From NCBI GenBank assembly GCA_026745465.1, contig JACYXH010000087.1:2282359-2346358 (forward strand): a stretch of DNA of 64,000 bases, given 5' to 3'. Below, in pieces: positions 1-38,046 of the stretch. This stretch comes from Lota lota. Lineage: Eukaryota; Chordata; Actinopteri; Gadiformes; Lotidae. Below the pieces are notes generated by a model, which had not been told where the DNA came from, ran no database searches, and worked only from the letters and a program-made list of their open reading frames with translations. Position 1 is the first letter of the stretch. Every line of letters starts with the position of its first letter. The translations under genes were made by a program, and so were the position numbers.

Positions 1-133
1 ACTGAAGACAGTCAGTTAGTATTTCTGTCTGCACTCAGTATTTTAGTCTGACTCAGGTAGACAGGTGGAGGGAGCTGGGGCCCACTGTAGGGATTCACTG
101 AAGACTCAACCATCCCATCTTCCCGCCCCTCAG

Positions 134-2124
<1,991 letters not shown>

Positions 2125-2895
2125 CTCTTGACCCCAGGGAACTTGACATTGTGTGTGTGTGGGGTGTCATTCTGTGAATGAAACCTGAGACTAAAGGGAC
2201 ATGAGGAGCCTCCTGAGAAGGGGGCTCCTGCTGCTATTTCTGGTTGAAGGGGAGGAGAATCGATGTTCCAGGACCAAAGGACTTCTGTCCCTTTGCCAGT
2301 TTGTGCCTGAAGACGTCTGTGTTTCTTCACGTTGGGTTTCACCGTTCAAAGAGTTGGGTGCTGGAAGAGGCTTTGGTTTAATGTAACGGTTTAAGTTAGG
2401 TTTTATCGTTCTGCAAACCATCTTCATCATGTCTTCTCAGGGGGGACTCATATTTATTATGTCCATCCAGTATTTATGGTTATATCATCTTTACAGAAAA
2501 CGGGTTTTTTACTTGATCATTTTAAAAGAGTGTCTTTAAATCTGATTATGGACTAGGGGAGTGGTCTGTTTGGAATATTCAGACTAGGAGAGTTTGTCAG
2601 TTTAGACCACTAGGTATCTAGCCAAGTACCACCTTGGAAAACATTTAGTTTATTTGTTCTTTAATAAGCAGCACAAACCTCGGGTACTGCTGCTTCAGAT
2701 CAGGTCTGTTCCTGGTCCAAAGTGATATATTGTCCGTGTTGTCGTGGTGATGTTTTAAAATGAATACTGATGAGGAAGAATGTATGAGCAACATACTGCA
2801 CTTTAATCAAAACTTGTGAACCAAAGAAACGAGTTAAATTATATTGTAAAGAACGATTGTTAGCAGAATTTTTTTATGGACCCTTTTTTAATGCA

Positions 2896-2901
2896 AATAA
2901 A
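2896..2901 (+). other. Poly(A) signal AATAAA of the slc25a25-like gene
   Basis: Canonical AATAAA 772 bp after the stop codon, the first clear signal downstream; it suggests a 3' UTR of about 0.8 kb. Confidence 0.6.
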
Positions 2902-3403
2902 TGCTATTTCGTCTTAAACTGCTGTATGATCGCTTGTTTATTTTTGTATAAATAATTGCATTAAAACATTCAATACAACCTAATGAAATTGTCTTTAAAT
3001 GCCAAATGGTTAGACAGACTATTTAGGTTTCACGTAAACGATTGAAAAGTATCATTCCCTATGGTAAATGGTCTGCAACTATCTAGAAATTGGTTAGTCA
3101 CGCCCCTTCCTTTTAATACAATAAATGGGAGTTATTGTATTAACCACCCTCCGTTCCCACTAACATCAAGCTGGTTACTGCTACCTGTAGTGAAATACTC
3201 CGACAAGGGGTTAAGTTCATTATTTTCTACATGACTTTATAATGCAGCATTACTACTGCTTCAGTCCGCACTGTTTGTCTCAACTAACCTTCCGTAGCAA
3301 AACACGGAAGAAGGGAAGGCTGAAGACAAAGATAATTTTCTTTCCAATATTGTCAGCTAAAATATATTAATGATAAAACGAATGTATGAATTTAGTTAAA
3401 AGT
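2902..3403. other. Intergenic region between slc25a25-like and zdhhc12
   Basis: AT-rich sequence without a recognisable gene; it must hold the zdhhc12 promoter and 5' UTR. No TATA box or CpG-rich core stands out. Confidence 0.5.
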
Positions 3404-5974
3404 ATGTTCAAAAATGTGTTCCGCTCTGGTTTCCTTGTTAGGAGCGGGCATACCGTCCTAACATGGCTTATAACTCTGGTTCTCTTTCTACATGACACTG
3501 GTAAGTATATTTCAATTACAACTCTTATTACTATACTATAATATACATACGTCCTAACATGGCTTATAACGCTGGTTCTCATTTTACACGACACTGGTAA
3601 GTAGAAGTAACTGGTGTAGTATAACTTTAATCTTGTTGAGGGAAAACATAGAATAATCCCTATGTTATGTTTAGACCTGCGGAGATTCGAGGAGCAGGGA
3701 GAGTTGATGCAGCCGGTCGTGTTCTCGCTGCTCGTCCTGCTGTCTGTGCTGCTGTACTTCACTGTCTCTCTGATGGACCCAGGGTTTATCCTCAGTGACA
3801 CTGTCCAGGTATACTTTACTGAACTATACTATACTACTGTACTTCACCATCTCACTGACACTGTCCAGGTATACTATACCATAATGTACTTTACTAGTAC
3901 TATACTATACTATACTATACTACTGTAGTTCACCGTCTCTCTGATGGACCCAGGGTTTATCCTCACTGATACCCTACAGGTGTACAATATTAACTTATAT
4001 ATTTATGCTATATTATACTGTTAAAGTGATTCACGGTCTCTTAAACTAGGAGTTAGACTAACAGCTGTGTCTCCTTAAGGGTCCCCTGGGGGACAGTGAG
4101 GATCAGGAGGCGATGCTCCCCCAGACTGCCACCCCCCGCCTACGACGTTGCGGATACTGCCTGCTGCAGGTACCCCCCCCCCCCCTTACTGTTGCTGTCC
4201 TAGTTGCATGTAACTCCTGAAGAAGTTGACTCCGGATTCAGCCCCCTTGTTTACTCCTGGTTGGCTCGCCAAATGAAGAAGTTAGTTGATTCAAGTCAGG
4301 GTGCAGTTTCCAAGTCTGTTGTCCCAAATATACCATAGAGCCAAGATGCAATGTTCAATCCTTTATTCGTGGGCTCCTGCAGGATACCCCAACAACCAAC
4401 GCCATCCTGCTACATGGTTGACTCTCTACTTGTCACTCTCATATTCTGTGTTGCTCTGTCTCCCATTATGTGTTACTCCATTGTGTCACTGTCCCATTAT
4501 GTTTCCTTTCCCATTATTATCTTTAATTCATCACAAACAACAGTATATCAAAACACATAAAAAAGTCGGGGATATCGAATACATTCCAATCATTATCTGT
4601 TTTCTAAGTTACCCAAAAATAAGGGGTAATCCCCTGTTTCCGATTAGGTCACCGCTATACAGAAACGGCCAATCACAATCCACCTAGCCTACACCCTCTC
4701 TAGGTTGAACAATTGGTGGATTGTGATACCTGGCTAAGATTGGCACACAGACCAGTTGGTCTGTGGGGGATCTGTTGTTGGACTAGATGAAAGAAAGCCA
4801 TTTAACGCTAATCCCAACCACCAACATGTTTCCTGATCAACTCGTCAACACCAGTCAGAGACAGAGGTCTGGCAAGGAGGGGGATTGGCACTGGACGAAA
4901 GAGAAGCCACCAAAAAATCGGTTTGATCATCTCCTCAAGAGTAATGGGGGGTTAGAGACATGTTTGGCAGGGAGGGGGATGAAAACAGAACGAGGTGAAA
5001 CTATGTTACTGTTGCGGTCCTAGTGGCAGGTAACCCCAATCTTTTTACTGTTGCTGTCCTAGTGGCAGGTACCCCCACCCCCCGGTTACTCTTGCTGTCC
5101 TAGCACTCCTCTTCTCCCCCATGATTCTCCATAAGATTAAAGAAGAGAGTTGAATCAAGTGTTTGTGTTGCTGCCAGAAGTGGGCTAAAATTACCATAGA
5201 ATTTACTCAACTCCAGTAAACTCTACAATCAGTCTCTATGTCCCTCTCTCTCTCTCTGGAGCAGCAGCCAATGAGGGCGAAGCATTGCAAGGCATGTCAG
5301 CGGTGTGTGCGCAAGTTTGACCACCACTGCCCCTGGATAGAAAACTGTGTTGGGGAGCAGAACCACCGCTGGTTCCTACTCTACCTTCTGGTCCAGCTGG
5401 GAGCTCTGACCTGGGCCTTCCACCTCGCTCTGTGGGTATCCTCAGTAACTAATATGTGCATCTGATAACATGACCTGTTGAGCTCATGATAAATATGTGC
5501 TATTCCAGTGTTACTATCATTCTCACAACCTCCTCCTCCTCTCTCTTCCTATCCTATCTGCTCCTCTTTTCATCTCATCTCCTCTTCTTCCTCTCCTTCT
5601 TCTTTTCCTCTCTTCCCCTCCTCTCCTTTTGCACTCCTCCTCCCCTCTGCAGGTCAGGGCTGAGCTGGTCCCAGGTGGGGTGGGGTCCGTGGTTGAGGAG
5701 TCACGGTGTGCTGCTGGGGTGCGTGGCGGTGACGGGGGTCTTCGCCCTGGTGGTGCTGGTTCTGCTGGGCTGCCACCTCTACCTGGCCTCCACCAACACC
5801 ACGACCTGGGAGTTCATGTCCCGTCCACGCATCGCCTACCTGAGGAGCTGGGGCGATGGGGAGGATAACCCCTTTGACCGCGGCCTTCTCTGCAACCTCT
5901 GGGACTTCTTCTGCGTCTGTCGCGCCGTGGCCTGGGACCGGGTCTACCAGCGGGCCCACCGCGACCACATATGA
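3404..5974 (+). CDS. zdhhc12: Palmitoyltransferase ZDHHC12
   Basis: DHHC-family protein S-acyltransferase, an integral membrane enzyme of the Golgi/ER. Five exons join in frame: 3404-3500, 3675-3808, 4080-4169, 5268-5431 and 5653-5974, giving 268 residues (human ZDHHC12 is 267). Visible features: TM1 ([17 protein letters not shown], residues 15-31), EEQGEL, TM2, the start of the cysteine-rich domain (RRCGYC), then [22 protein letters not shown] with the DHHC catalytic motif at 125-128, two further membrane segments, and the TTxE-like TTTWEF motif before the C-terminal NPFDRG block. Exon 4 uses the donor GTGGGT at 5432, chosen because it alone keeps the frame into exon 5. Its acceptor is a CAGCAG (NAGNAG) site, so one glutamine may be optional. 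Exon 1 and exon 2 ends are duplicated in the following introns. Confidence 0.95.
3551..3606 (+). repeat. Intronic copy of zdhhc12 exon 1 end with its splice donor
   Basis: The last 47 or so bases of exon 1 plus GTAAGTA (about 3453-3507) reappear 97 bp downstream, from GTCCTAACATGGCTTATAAC to CGACACTGGTAAGTAG, with only a few substitutions. The copy has an intact consensus donor. Confidence 0.9.
3836..3988 (+). repeat. Two intronic copies of zdhhc12 exon 2 end with splice donor
   Basis: Exon 2 ends at 3808. Part of its 3' end and donor recur at about 3836-3880 (shortened copy ending CACTGTCCAGGTATACTA) and 3921-3988 (longer copy including CTGATGGACCCAGGGTTTAT and ending CTACAGGTGTAC). The linker is a (TATAC)n run at about 3895-3921. 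The second copy carries a TAG near its start, so it is not a coding alternative exon as it stands. Confidence 0.9.
4170..5267 (+). repeat. zdhhc12 intron 3: donor-derived repeat and unclassified insertion
   Basis: Right after the exon 3 donor come a C-run (4171-4183) and the unit TTACTGTTGCTGTCCTAG. Similar units recur at about 5005-5035, 5045-5077 and 5085-5104, several carrying GGCAGGTAACCCC or GGCAGGTACCCCC, which resembles the exon 3 end and donor. The DNA between (about 4205-5000) looks like an insertion that separated the units. I see no coding domain or terminal repeats that would classify it. Confidence 0.55.
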
Positions 5975-7094
5975 CGTCACCACCACTTGTGACATTACCA
6001 CAGAGCTCACCGCGAACCACGGCGGAAATGACCACAGGACATGCTGGGGTGGACTTGTATGCGTGGTGGGCATTACCGATGGCAACATGTTCTGGTCGGG
6101 ATGAGTATTCTGTTGGATTCATCCAAGGAGCAGCCATGTTGTCCACCAGATGGAATTAAGATGAGGGGACTCTCTATTCCAATGGAGACTTTCCAACAAG
6201 TCACACGTCACATGCTGCACGTAATGTGAGTTTTCTAATAAGGTTTCATCATTAGTAGAAGTTTTCGGGGTGAGGGGCCTCACCCCTGACCCTACTATCC
6301 CCCTAACCCCTAAATGTACCCCTAACCCTAAGCCTACTACTAATAACCCTTACCCCATACCAGTTGAAATATGTAGACTCCAAATGTTCTTGATGTTCTG
6401 ATGTCTCCTCTCCATATCTCCATAACTCATCCTCACCTAAAATGTGTCACTGTGATCTGTTTCAAGAACTGTAACACTTTTGTAACCTTTTATTTATACT
6501 GTTATTTAGTCTGTTTAATCAGGACACATTAAAATATGAATGATACATATTTATATTTATATATGTATGTATATGAGTTGACTGTACAGGACCTCAAGCA
6601 TTCACCAGCTATTTACACAGAACATTATCAGCTTTCCTTCTCTGCTAGCTGTCAAAGTGTTGGTCAGGGGGACACTTTACCAGATGGACACACCTCCCCC
6701 AACAGGAAGTTCACACGCCCTCTGTTAAGGTAATAGGAAGTAGTTTTGAATGCTGACATCATCTTCATTTAGTCATCATTAAGTAAATATCAGCTGCTGC
6801 TATGGCTACTCATCTATGGCTTGTGTTAATATAATACTAGTAGTTATATAATACTATATAATACTTTATATGGCCTACTTTAGCACAGTTGCATGCATTT
6901 TAAATGAATAATACTGCAACAAAACAATGTTAGTGCAAATATTTGAGCTCCACTTCACACATACATATTATATAAATCATATTATATATGATATATATAT
7001 AATACATTTCTTTAAAAAGGCTTGTGTTCAGAAAAGGGTTGTTTTGTTGGGTCAAGGCAGTGGACACGGCGTCACAGTGATGCATAGTATCATC

Positions 7095-7365
7095 AGAAAA
7101 TAAAAGACTGTTAATCCCCCAAAGAAAATAATGTTAACCCCCCCAAATCCCCCAATTTAAATACTGTCAACCCACCCAAATAAAACACAGTTAATCCCCC
7201 AAATAAAGTACTGTTAATCCCCCAAAATAAAGTATTGTTAGTCCCCCAATTAAAGTACTGTTAATCTCCCAACTGAAGTACTGTAAATCACACAAATAAA
7301 AATCAGTTTATCCCGCAAATAAAATACTGTTAATGCCCCTAATAAAAAACTGTTAATCCCAACGA
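7095..7365. repeat. Minisatellite, about 22-25 bp unit
   Basis: About ten imperfect copies of AAATAAAGTACTGTTAATCC followed by a short C-run. Units diverge in the middle and vary in C-run length. Confidence 0.85.
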
Positions 7366-7387
7366 TATATATGCCAAATATTATATG

Positions 7388-7428
<41 letters not shown>

Positions 7429-7481
7429 GTTTGTTCTGTTGACCTACTTTCGACAAAGCTGTATTAGTATTAGTACTGGTT

Positions 7482-7487
7482 TTTATT
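7482..7487 (-). other. Poly(A) signal of pkn3
   Basis: TTTATT on the plus strand is AATAAA on the pkn3 strand, about 135 bp after the stop codon. Confidence 0.6.
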
Positions 7488-7620
7488 ATGGTAATACTAC
7501 TGTCTACTCCAGGTGTATTAGTACTGTAGTTTTACAGTTATACTCCTGTCCATTAAGGTGTATTAAGTTGTACTGGTTAGTATTACAGTAGTACTGGTTA
7601 GTATTGTAGTTATCCCTCTC

Positions 7621-15500
<7,880 letters not shown>

Positions 15501-16600
15501 CTAGACCACGAACCAAGAGAGAAGCAAGACTAGTTAGTTAGATCCTAGAGAGAACCCAGACTAGTCAGCTAGAACCAGGACCAGTCAGCTACAACTGGGA
15601 CCAGTCGGTTAGAACAGGACCAGTTAGCTAGAACCACAAGTCAGCTAGATCCAGGACAAGTCAGCTAGATCCTGGGCCGGGACTAGTCCACTAGTCCCTG
15701 GAGAGAACCAGGACCAGTGGGAACTGGCTCAGTGATCACAACAAAGATGGAAGACCTCACATGATGAAAGGCTAACATATTGTATTTATTAGAATAATAA
15801 ACTAATCTTGAATAAAATAAAATAAACATGAAATCTGTATAATCAGAGGTGAATGTACCTTATGGATGAGTGGAAAGTGTGCTGTGGAGATGGTTTATAG
15901 AGCATACACATCAAACACAAACAGGACCGAGCTCAAAAGGACCAAAACCATGAAGAAGCAGACCAAAGTAAACCCCACCATAAGGCAGAAGACCAAAGCC
16001 ACTCCTTCACAGGTGAACCACATGATTTAACATACCTCTCAGCCCCGCCCACTGGCTCCCTGCACCAGAGAGGTTAACAGGAGAACCAACAGACAGAGAC
16101 TAGTGGACTACCACACCTGGTAATAGCATATATAGCTGTGTTAGAATGCTGAATATATATGTCTAAATGTACTTTAATACTGATACAACTCTGAATGCAT
16201 TCTGATATCACAAAATATAATATTTTATGTATATATATATATATATATATATATACAACTCTGAATGCATTAAAACCATATGTATATTTTATTCCATATT
16301 ATTATCAAGTTGTATACATTTGGTATCTATATTTTACAGATACATTTTAATCCACAGTACTATTGCCTGATGTTACACCCTCACCACACAAAACATATGT
16401 TCTAAGGAAGACATACAAGACGGATGTGTTAGATGTATAGGCCTGCATATCTATATGTATGACACATATCTATCATTTGTATTTATGTGTTTGTATGCAT
16501 AAATTATATCATATAATGTTAGTGTATATATAATGTATAATATATAATATAATATTGTCGTAATAAATTGTAATATTGTTGACCAACCTGCGGCTCTTAC
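15501..16600. other. Region upstream of the first recognised pkn3 exon
   Basis: Contains a CAGTCAGCTAGAACCAGGAC-type repeat (about 15545-15715), AT-rich DNA and a (TA)n run at about 16230-16254. I translated the minus strand looking for the missing HR1a coding sequence and did not recognise it; a small or divergent exon could still be present. Confidence 0.5.
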
Positions 16601-17965
16601 TGAAGGACAACTAACTCGTCATGCTGCCCGGAAGGAGCCGTCTTCACCCGCCTAGAAACCGCACAAGTCCGGGTCTGTTGTCCGGGTCTGTTGTCCCGCG
16701 GTCTGCTGTCCCGGGATGTTGATGCGGTCCCGGGATGTTGTGGAACACGCGCAAGCGGAGTGCTCTCTACATCTTGGGCACCGGATCACTGATCTGTTGT
16801 TTGGTTTGTTTTTGTGTCCTATACTGCAGCCCGCTCCGCATCCTCCTCTCTCCTCTGTAAAAGAACCCCCCGCCCCCCCTCCCTCCCCATCTTCCTCCTC
16901 CCCCGCCTCCGCCGCGGGACGGTAGAGGTGCTCTTGGTTACGGGACCTGCTTAGTCTCCCCGGGCAGCTATTCTCTTGGCTCGGTATTGGCCTGAGCGGA
17001 ATCACATGTTCCGCCGATGGGGGAGGGCGGGGGGGGTGTCCAAATGGCCAAATGTAAACACCTTTACTAACGACGACGACGACGACGATGATGATGATGA
17101 TGATGATTGACCAACAACACAGCCCCCAACCCCCAGTTTGTAATCCAACACGGGGTGGCCCACTAGGGCCATTATGGGAAAGCAGCTGGTTGTCCCTTAA
17201 CGTAGGAGGGCTACGGGTGGAGGCCGTTATAAATGATGTATTGTCATGTGTAGGACACCTCGAGGCCATTCCTCCAGTCAAGAGGTCCAGGGACACTTCC
17301 ATCCACACACTCTCCTTGATTAGCCACCTAACCTTGGAGACTGTCAGAAGGGAAAACCACACTGTCTCAAGATTTTTTTGGAGGGAATGGTTTATTGTGG
17401 GTATAAAAACGGCTACTTTATATAAATTATTTCAAATATATATTCCGTTAACAGCGGTCTTTAGAAATAATGAATACTAAATAGACACATCTCATCATTA
17501 TTCTTTGTGCTCATTTGGACGGACAGTGACATTCAGCATCTTTTCTAAGTGCGCAAGTGCGGCGTCGCGCCGCTAATGGCCCGGCCTGCTCTAAATGCGT
17601 TAAATGTCTAAATCTAAACAAATATATATATTTATTCTGGCATATCCATAATATCGATGGTTGTTTATTTCATGCGTAACATCATTTTCGGCGGGGAGTC
17701 GTGTGCTTCTTGTCTAGTTTGGAGTGGAGAAGGAGACCTATTTTGAGAGGCGGAGCTCCCTGCTCCCTCGCCGAGGCGCGTCGTATTGAAAGAAGCGCCT
17801 TGACTTCCGCGCTCCGCGGCTACATTGTGTGGACAGCAGCAGCACGTTGTTCAGCCACTAACGTTACTCCTTTACTTATCGAAACATCTCCTGCTGCAGG
17901 AGAACCAGCCTTCGCTCCTCACCGCATATTCCTTCAGGCGCCGGTTACTCTCAGCTTGCGAAACC
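16601..17965. promoter_or_regulatory. Divergent pkn3/set promoter region
   Basis: Two CpG-rich stretches (about 16610-16990 and 17550-17965) flank a (GAC)n/(GAT)n trinucleotide run at about 17068-17107. set begins in the second and pkn3 probably in the first. An ATTGG motif (inverted CCAAT box) is at 16986-16990. A shared bidirectional promoter is an inference from gene orientation and base composition. Confidence 0.6.
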
Positions 17966-22337
<4,372 letters not shown>

Positions 22338-22530
22338 AGTTACCAGACCCTCAACCTTCTCTTCCTCGTTGGCTTTATCCACCATGATCGGGAGCAAAGT
22401 ATTTAGTTTTTTCTGATTTCCATGTGCTTCTGTCCATTCTGAAGCAACCACCTGTTTGGTGCCATGTTATGTTCTTGAACTCCCAGGCCAATGGCACTTT
22501 GCCCTGAATTGTGAAAACCATCCCTTAAAA

Positions 22531-22536
22531 AATAAA
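22531..22536 (+). other. Proximal poly(A) signal of set
   Basis: AATAAA about 195 bp after the stop. A second AATAAA lies at 23020-23025, giving a long 3' UTR form that would end close to the convergent CULT gene. Confidence 0.6.
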
Positions 22537-23019
22537 GATCATCTCAAAATAATAAAATGTACAAAAATATCTTTAGGGTGCCACCGTGAGTGGAAAGAGA
22601 TAAATGACTTGGAGGTTGACCACCTGGTGTAGTGACCTAGCACTAGAACTCCTCAACTCCTTAGTTCCCTATGATTTCTGTATGACCTGTTGTCCCTTGT
22701 GAGATCCTGCTCATTCCTGCTTGTAATGTTTTTTTGGTTGGGGAGGGGGTGTGGGATGTGATGGGCTTATCAGGGAAGGTGGATGTTTTGACACCATTTA
22801 TATGGGATTTTTTTTTCATTGTATTGTTTTACAGATATCCATAAGATTTGAAATGACATTTTTAATAAAGAGAACAAAAAGAGAAAAAAACAAGCTTGTA
22901 AATTGTGGCCCCCGCTGCTTAAGAAATGACCACCGACTCATCCGCATTAAAATCACGTTTTCTTTTCCGCTGGGGGAAAAAACTGTTTTAAATTTGAGTT
23001 GTACAACTTGCTTTGTTAC

Positions 23020-23025
23020 AATAAA
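23020..23025 (+). other. Distal poly(A) signal of set
   Basis: AATAAA 70 bp before the stop codon of the convergent CULT-domain gene. Confidence 0.55.
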
Positions 23026-23094
23026 ACTTAATGTGTATACATGTGTGGGACTCTAGTTGAACGGGTTAAGAAAACAGTATTGGCCGCGTTGCTG

Positions 23095-23768
23095 TCAGCT
23101 GGAGAAGGACTTTAGGATCAGGAGACTCGGAGCAAAGTCTTCATTCAACAGGCGGTCGGTGATCAAAGCTAGAAACGTCAGCTCCGAGTGATCAAACCTG
23201 CTGTCCGGGACGGTGAGGGGCCACTCGCTTGGCTGGAAGCCCCATCCTGAAGAGAACAACAGGGTCGTTAAAGCGTAACGGGTCACGGTTCGAGTCACTG
23301 TGGTTCTGACTTACCCAAATGGGCTCCACACCGCGGGCAAGATGCAATGGTCCAGGTGAACCCCGGGAACCAAGAGAAGTCCCCGACGGCCGGCCACCGC
23401 TTGGCTACATCTGCTGTTCTAAATGTAATAATCTCGAACTTGTGTCCATGAGGGTTTTGTAGAAGTTGAATGTGAAGCGGTTTGTCTCCGAGCAGCGAGT
23501 CGTTGCGGTGAGAAAGGGCCAGCGGGCTAGGGACTGAGTTTATGTCTTCTACGGTGGCCACTTCGTGTCCACAAGATCTACACAGTAGCATTGTTCCGTT
23601 CGATTCCACCGCACAGGCTTCGCTATATGTCTGAGTGCACCAAAACAATAGGATGGCCAACCACGGTACGGTGTGTTTCGGATTGACTTGGAGCGGTGAC
23701 CATAATGGGCCCCTCATACTCGGTGGACAGATGGACACCATGGCTATAGTTAAAGAGATAACACGCAT
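23095..23768 (-). CDS. Secreted CULT-domain (cereblon-like) protein
   Basis: Two minus-strand exons, 23768-23315 and 23246-23095, joined by GT-AG in phase 1, give up to 201 residues. The C-terminal 130 or so form a CULT domain, the zinc-binding beta-tent fold that in cereblon binds thalidomide-type and cyclic-imide ligands. Seen: CRSCGHEVAT and CPRCGAHLGW, the two cysteine pairs; NPHGHKFEIITF; and WFPGFTWTIASC. The three aromatic-cage tryptophans (two in the WFPGFTW block, the third in GWGFQP after the intron) are all kept. There is no Lon-like domain, so this is not cereblon. A hydrophobic stretch TVPWLAILLFWCTQTYSEA precedes the domain and looks like a signal peptide. The start may be the first Met (23768) or an internal one (Met10 or Met18). 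Secreted stand-alone CULT proteins are a described animal family of unknown function. Tail-to-tail with set, head-to-head with eeig1. Confidence 0.87.
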
Positions 23769-37729
<13,961 letters not shown>

Positions 37730-38040
37730 GGCCCCTGGCAGAGTCCTGTCTCCGTTTTCTCCTGGAGCCCCAGCACCACCAGACCTCCAACCACTCCGTA
37801 CTGATCAGAACTGGAGAAAGCGGCCCTATCTATCTCTTCCTGGTCTCTCGGTCTGCTCCTGGGTGTCCCAGATTGCACTTTATCTTCCCAGATGTGTCAA
37901 TGTCTGATGTACATCATCATGTACATCACATATTTTACAGCTTTAATCAGTTGAAATGTTGACGTTTCAGCCAAAAAGTGTTATTTTAGGAGTCCACTCG
38001 CGAAATTTAACACAAATTTCAGATCTTCGATTGCAGGATG

Positions 38041-38046
38041 AATAAA
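38041..38046 (+). other. Candidate poly(A) signal of eeig1
   Basis: First AATAAA after the stop codon, about 310 bp downstream. Confidence 0.5.

Larger units (their letters stand above)
5975..7620. other. Convergent gap between zdhhc12 and pkn3
   Basis: Contains the zdhhc12 3' UTR (ATTAAA at 6528-6533 is a candidate signal), a short CCCTAACCC-rich stretch at about 6283-6350, AT-rich simple sequence near 6965-7005, a minisatellite at about 7095-7365, and (AT)n at about 7391-7424. No gene recognised. Confidence 0.6.

Noticed and set aside
6283-6350. Telomere-like CCCTAA repeats
   Set aside because: Short and irregular (CCCCTAACCCC variants); interstitial simple sequence, not a telomere.
17068-17107. 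GAC/GAT trinucleotide run as an Asp-rich coding tract
   Set aside because: Lies in the promoter interval with no surrounding coding potential.
16652-17362. 236-codon open frame on the minus strand near the pkn3/set promoters
   Set aside because: Driven by GC-rich and (GAT)n sequence, no family resemblance, overlaps the promoter region.
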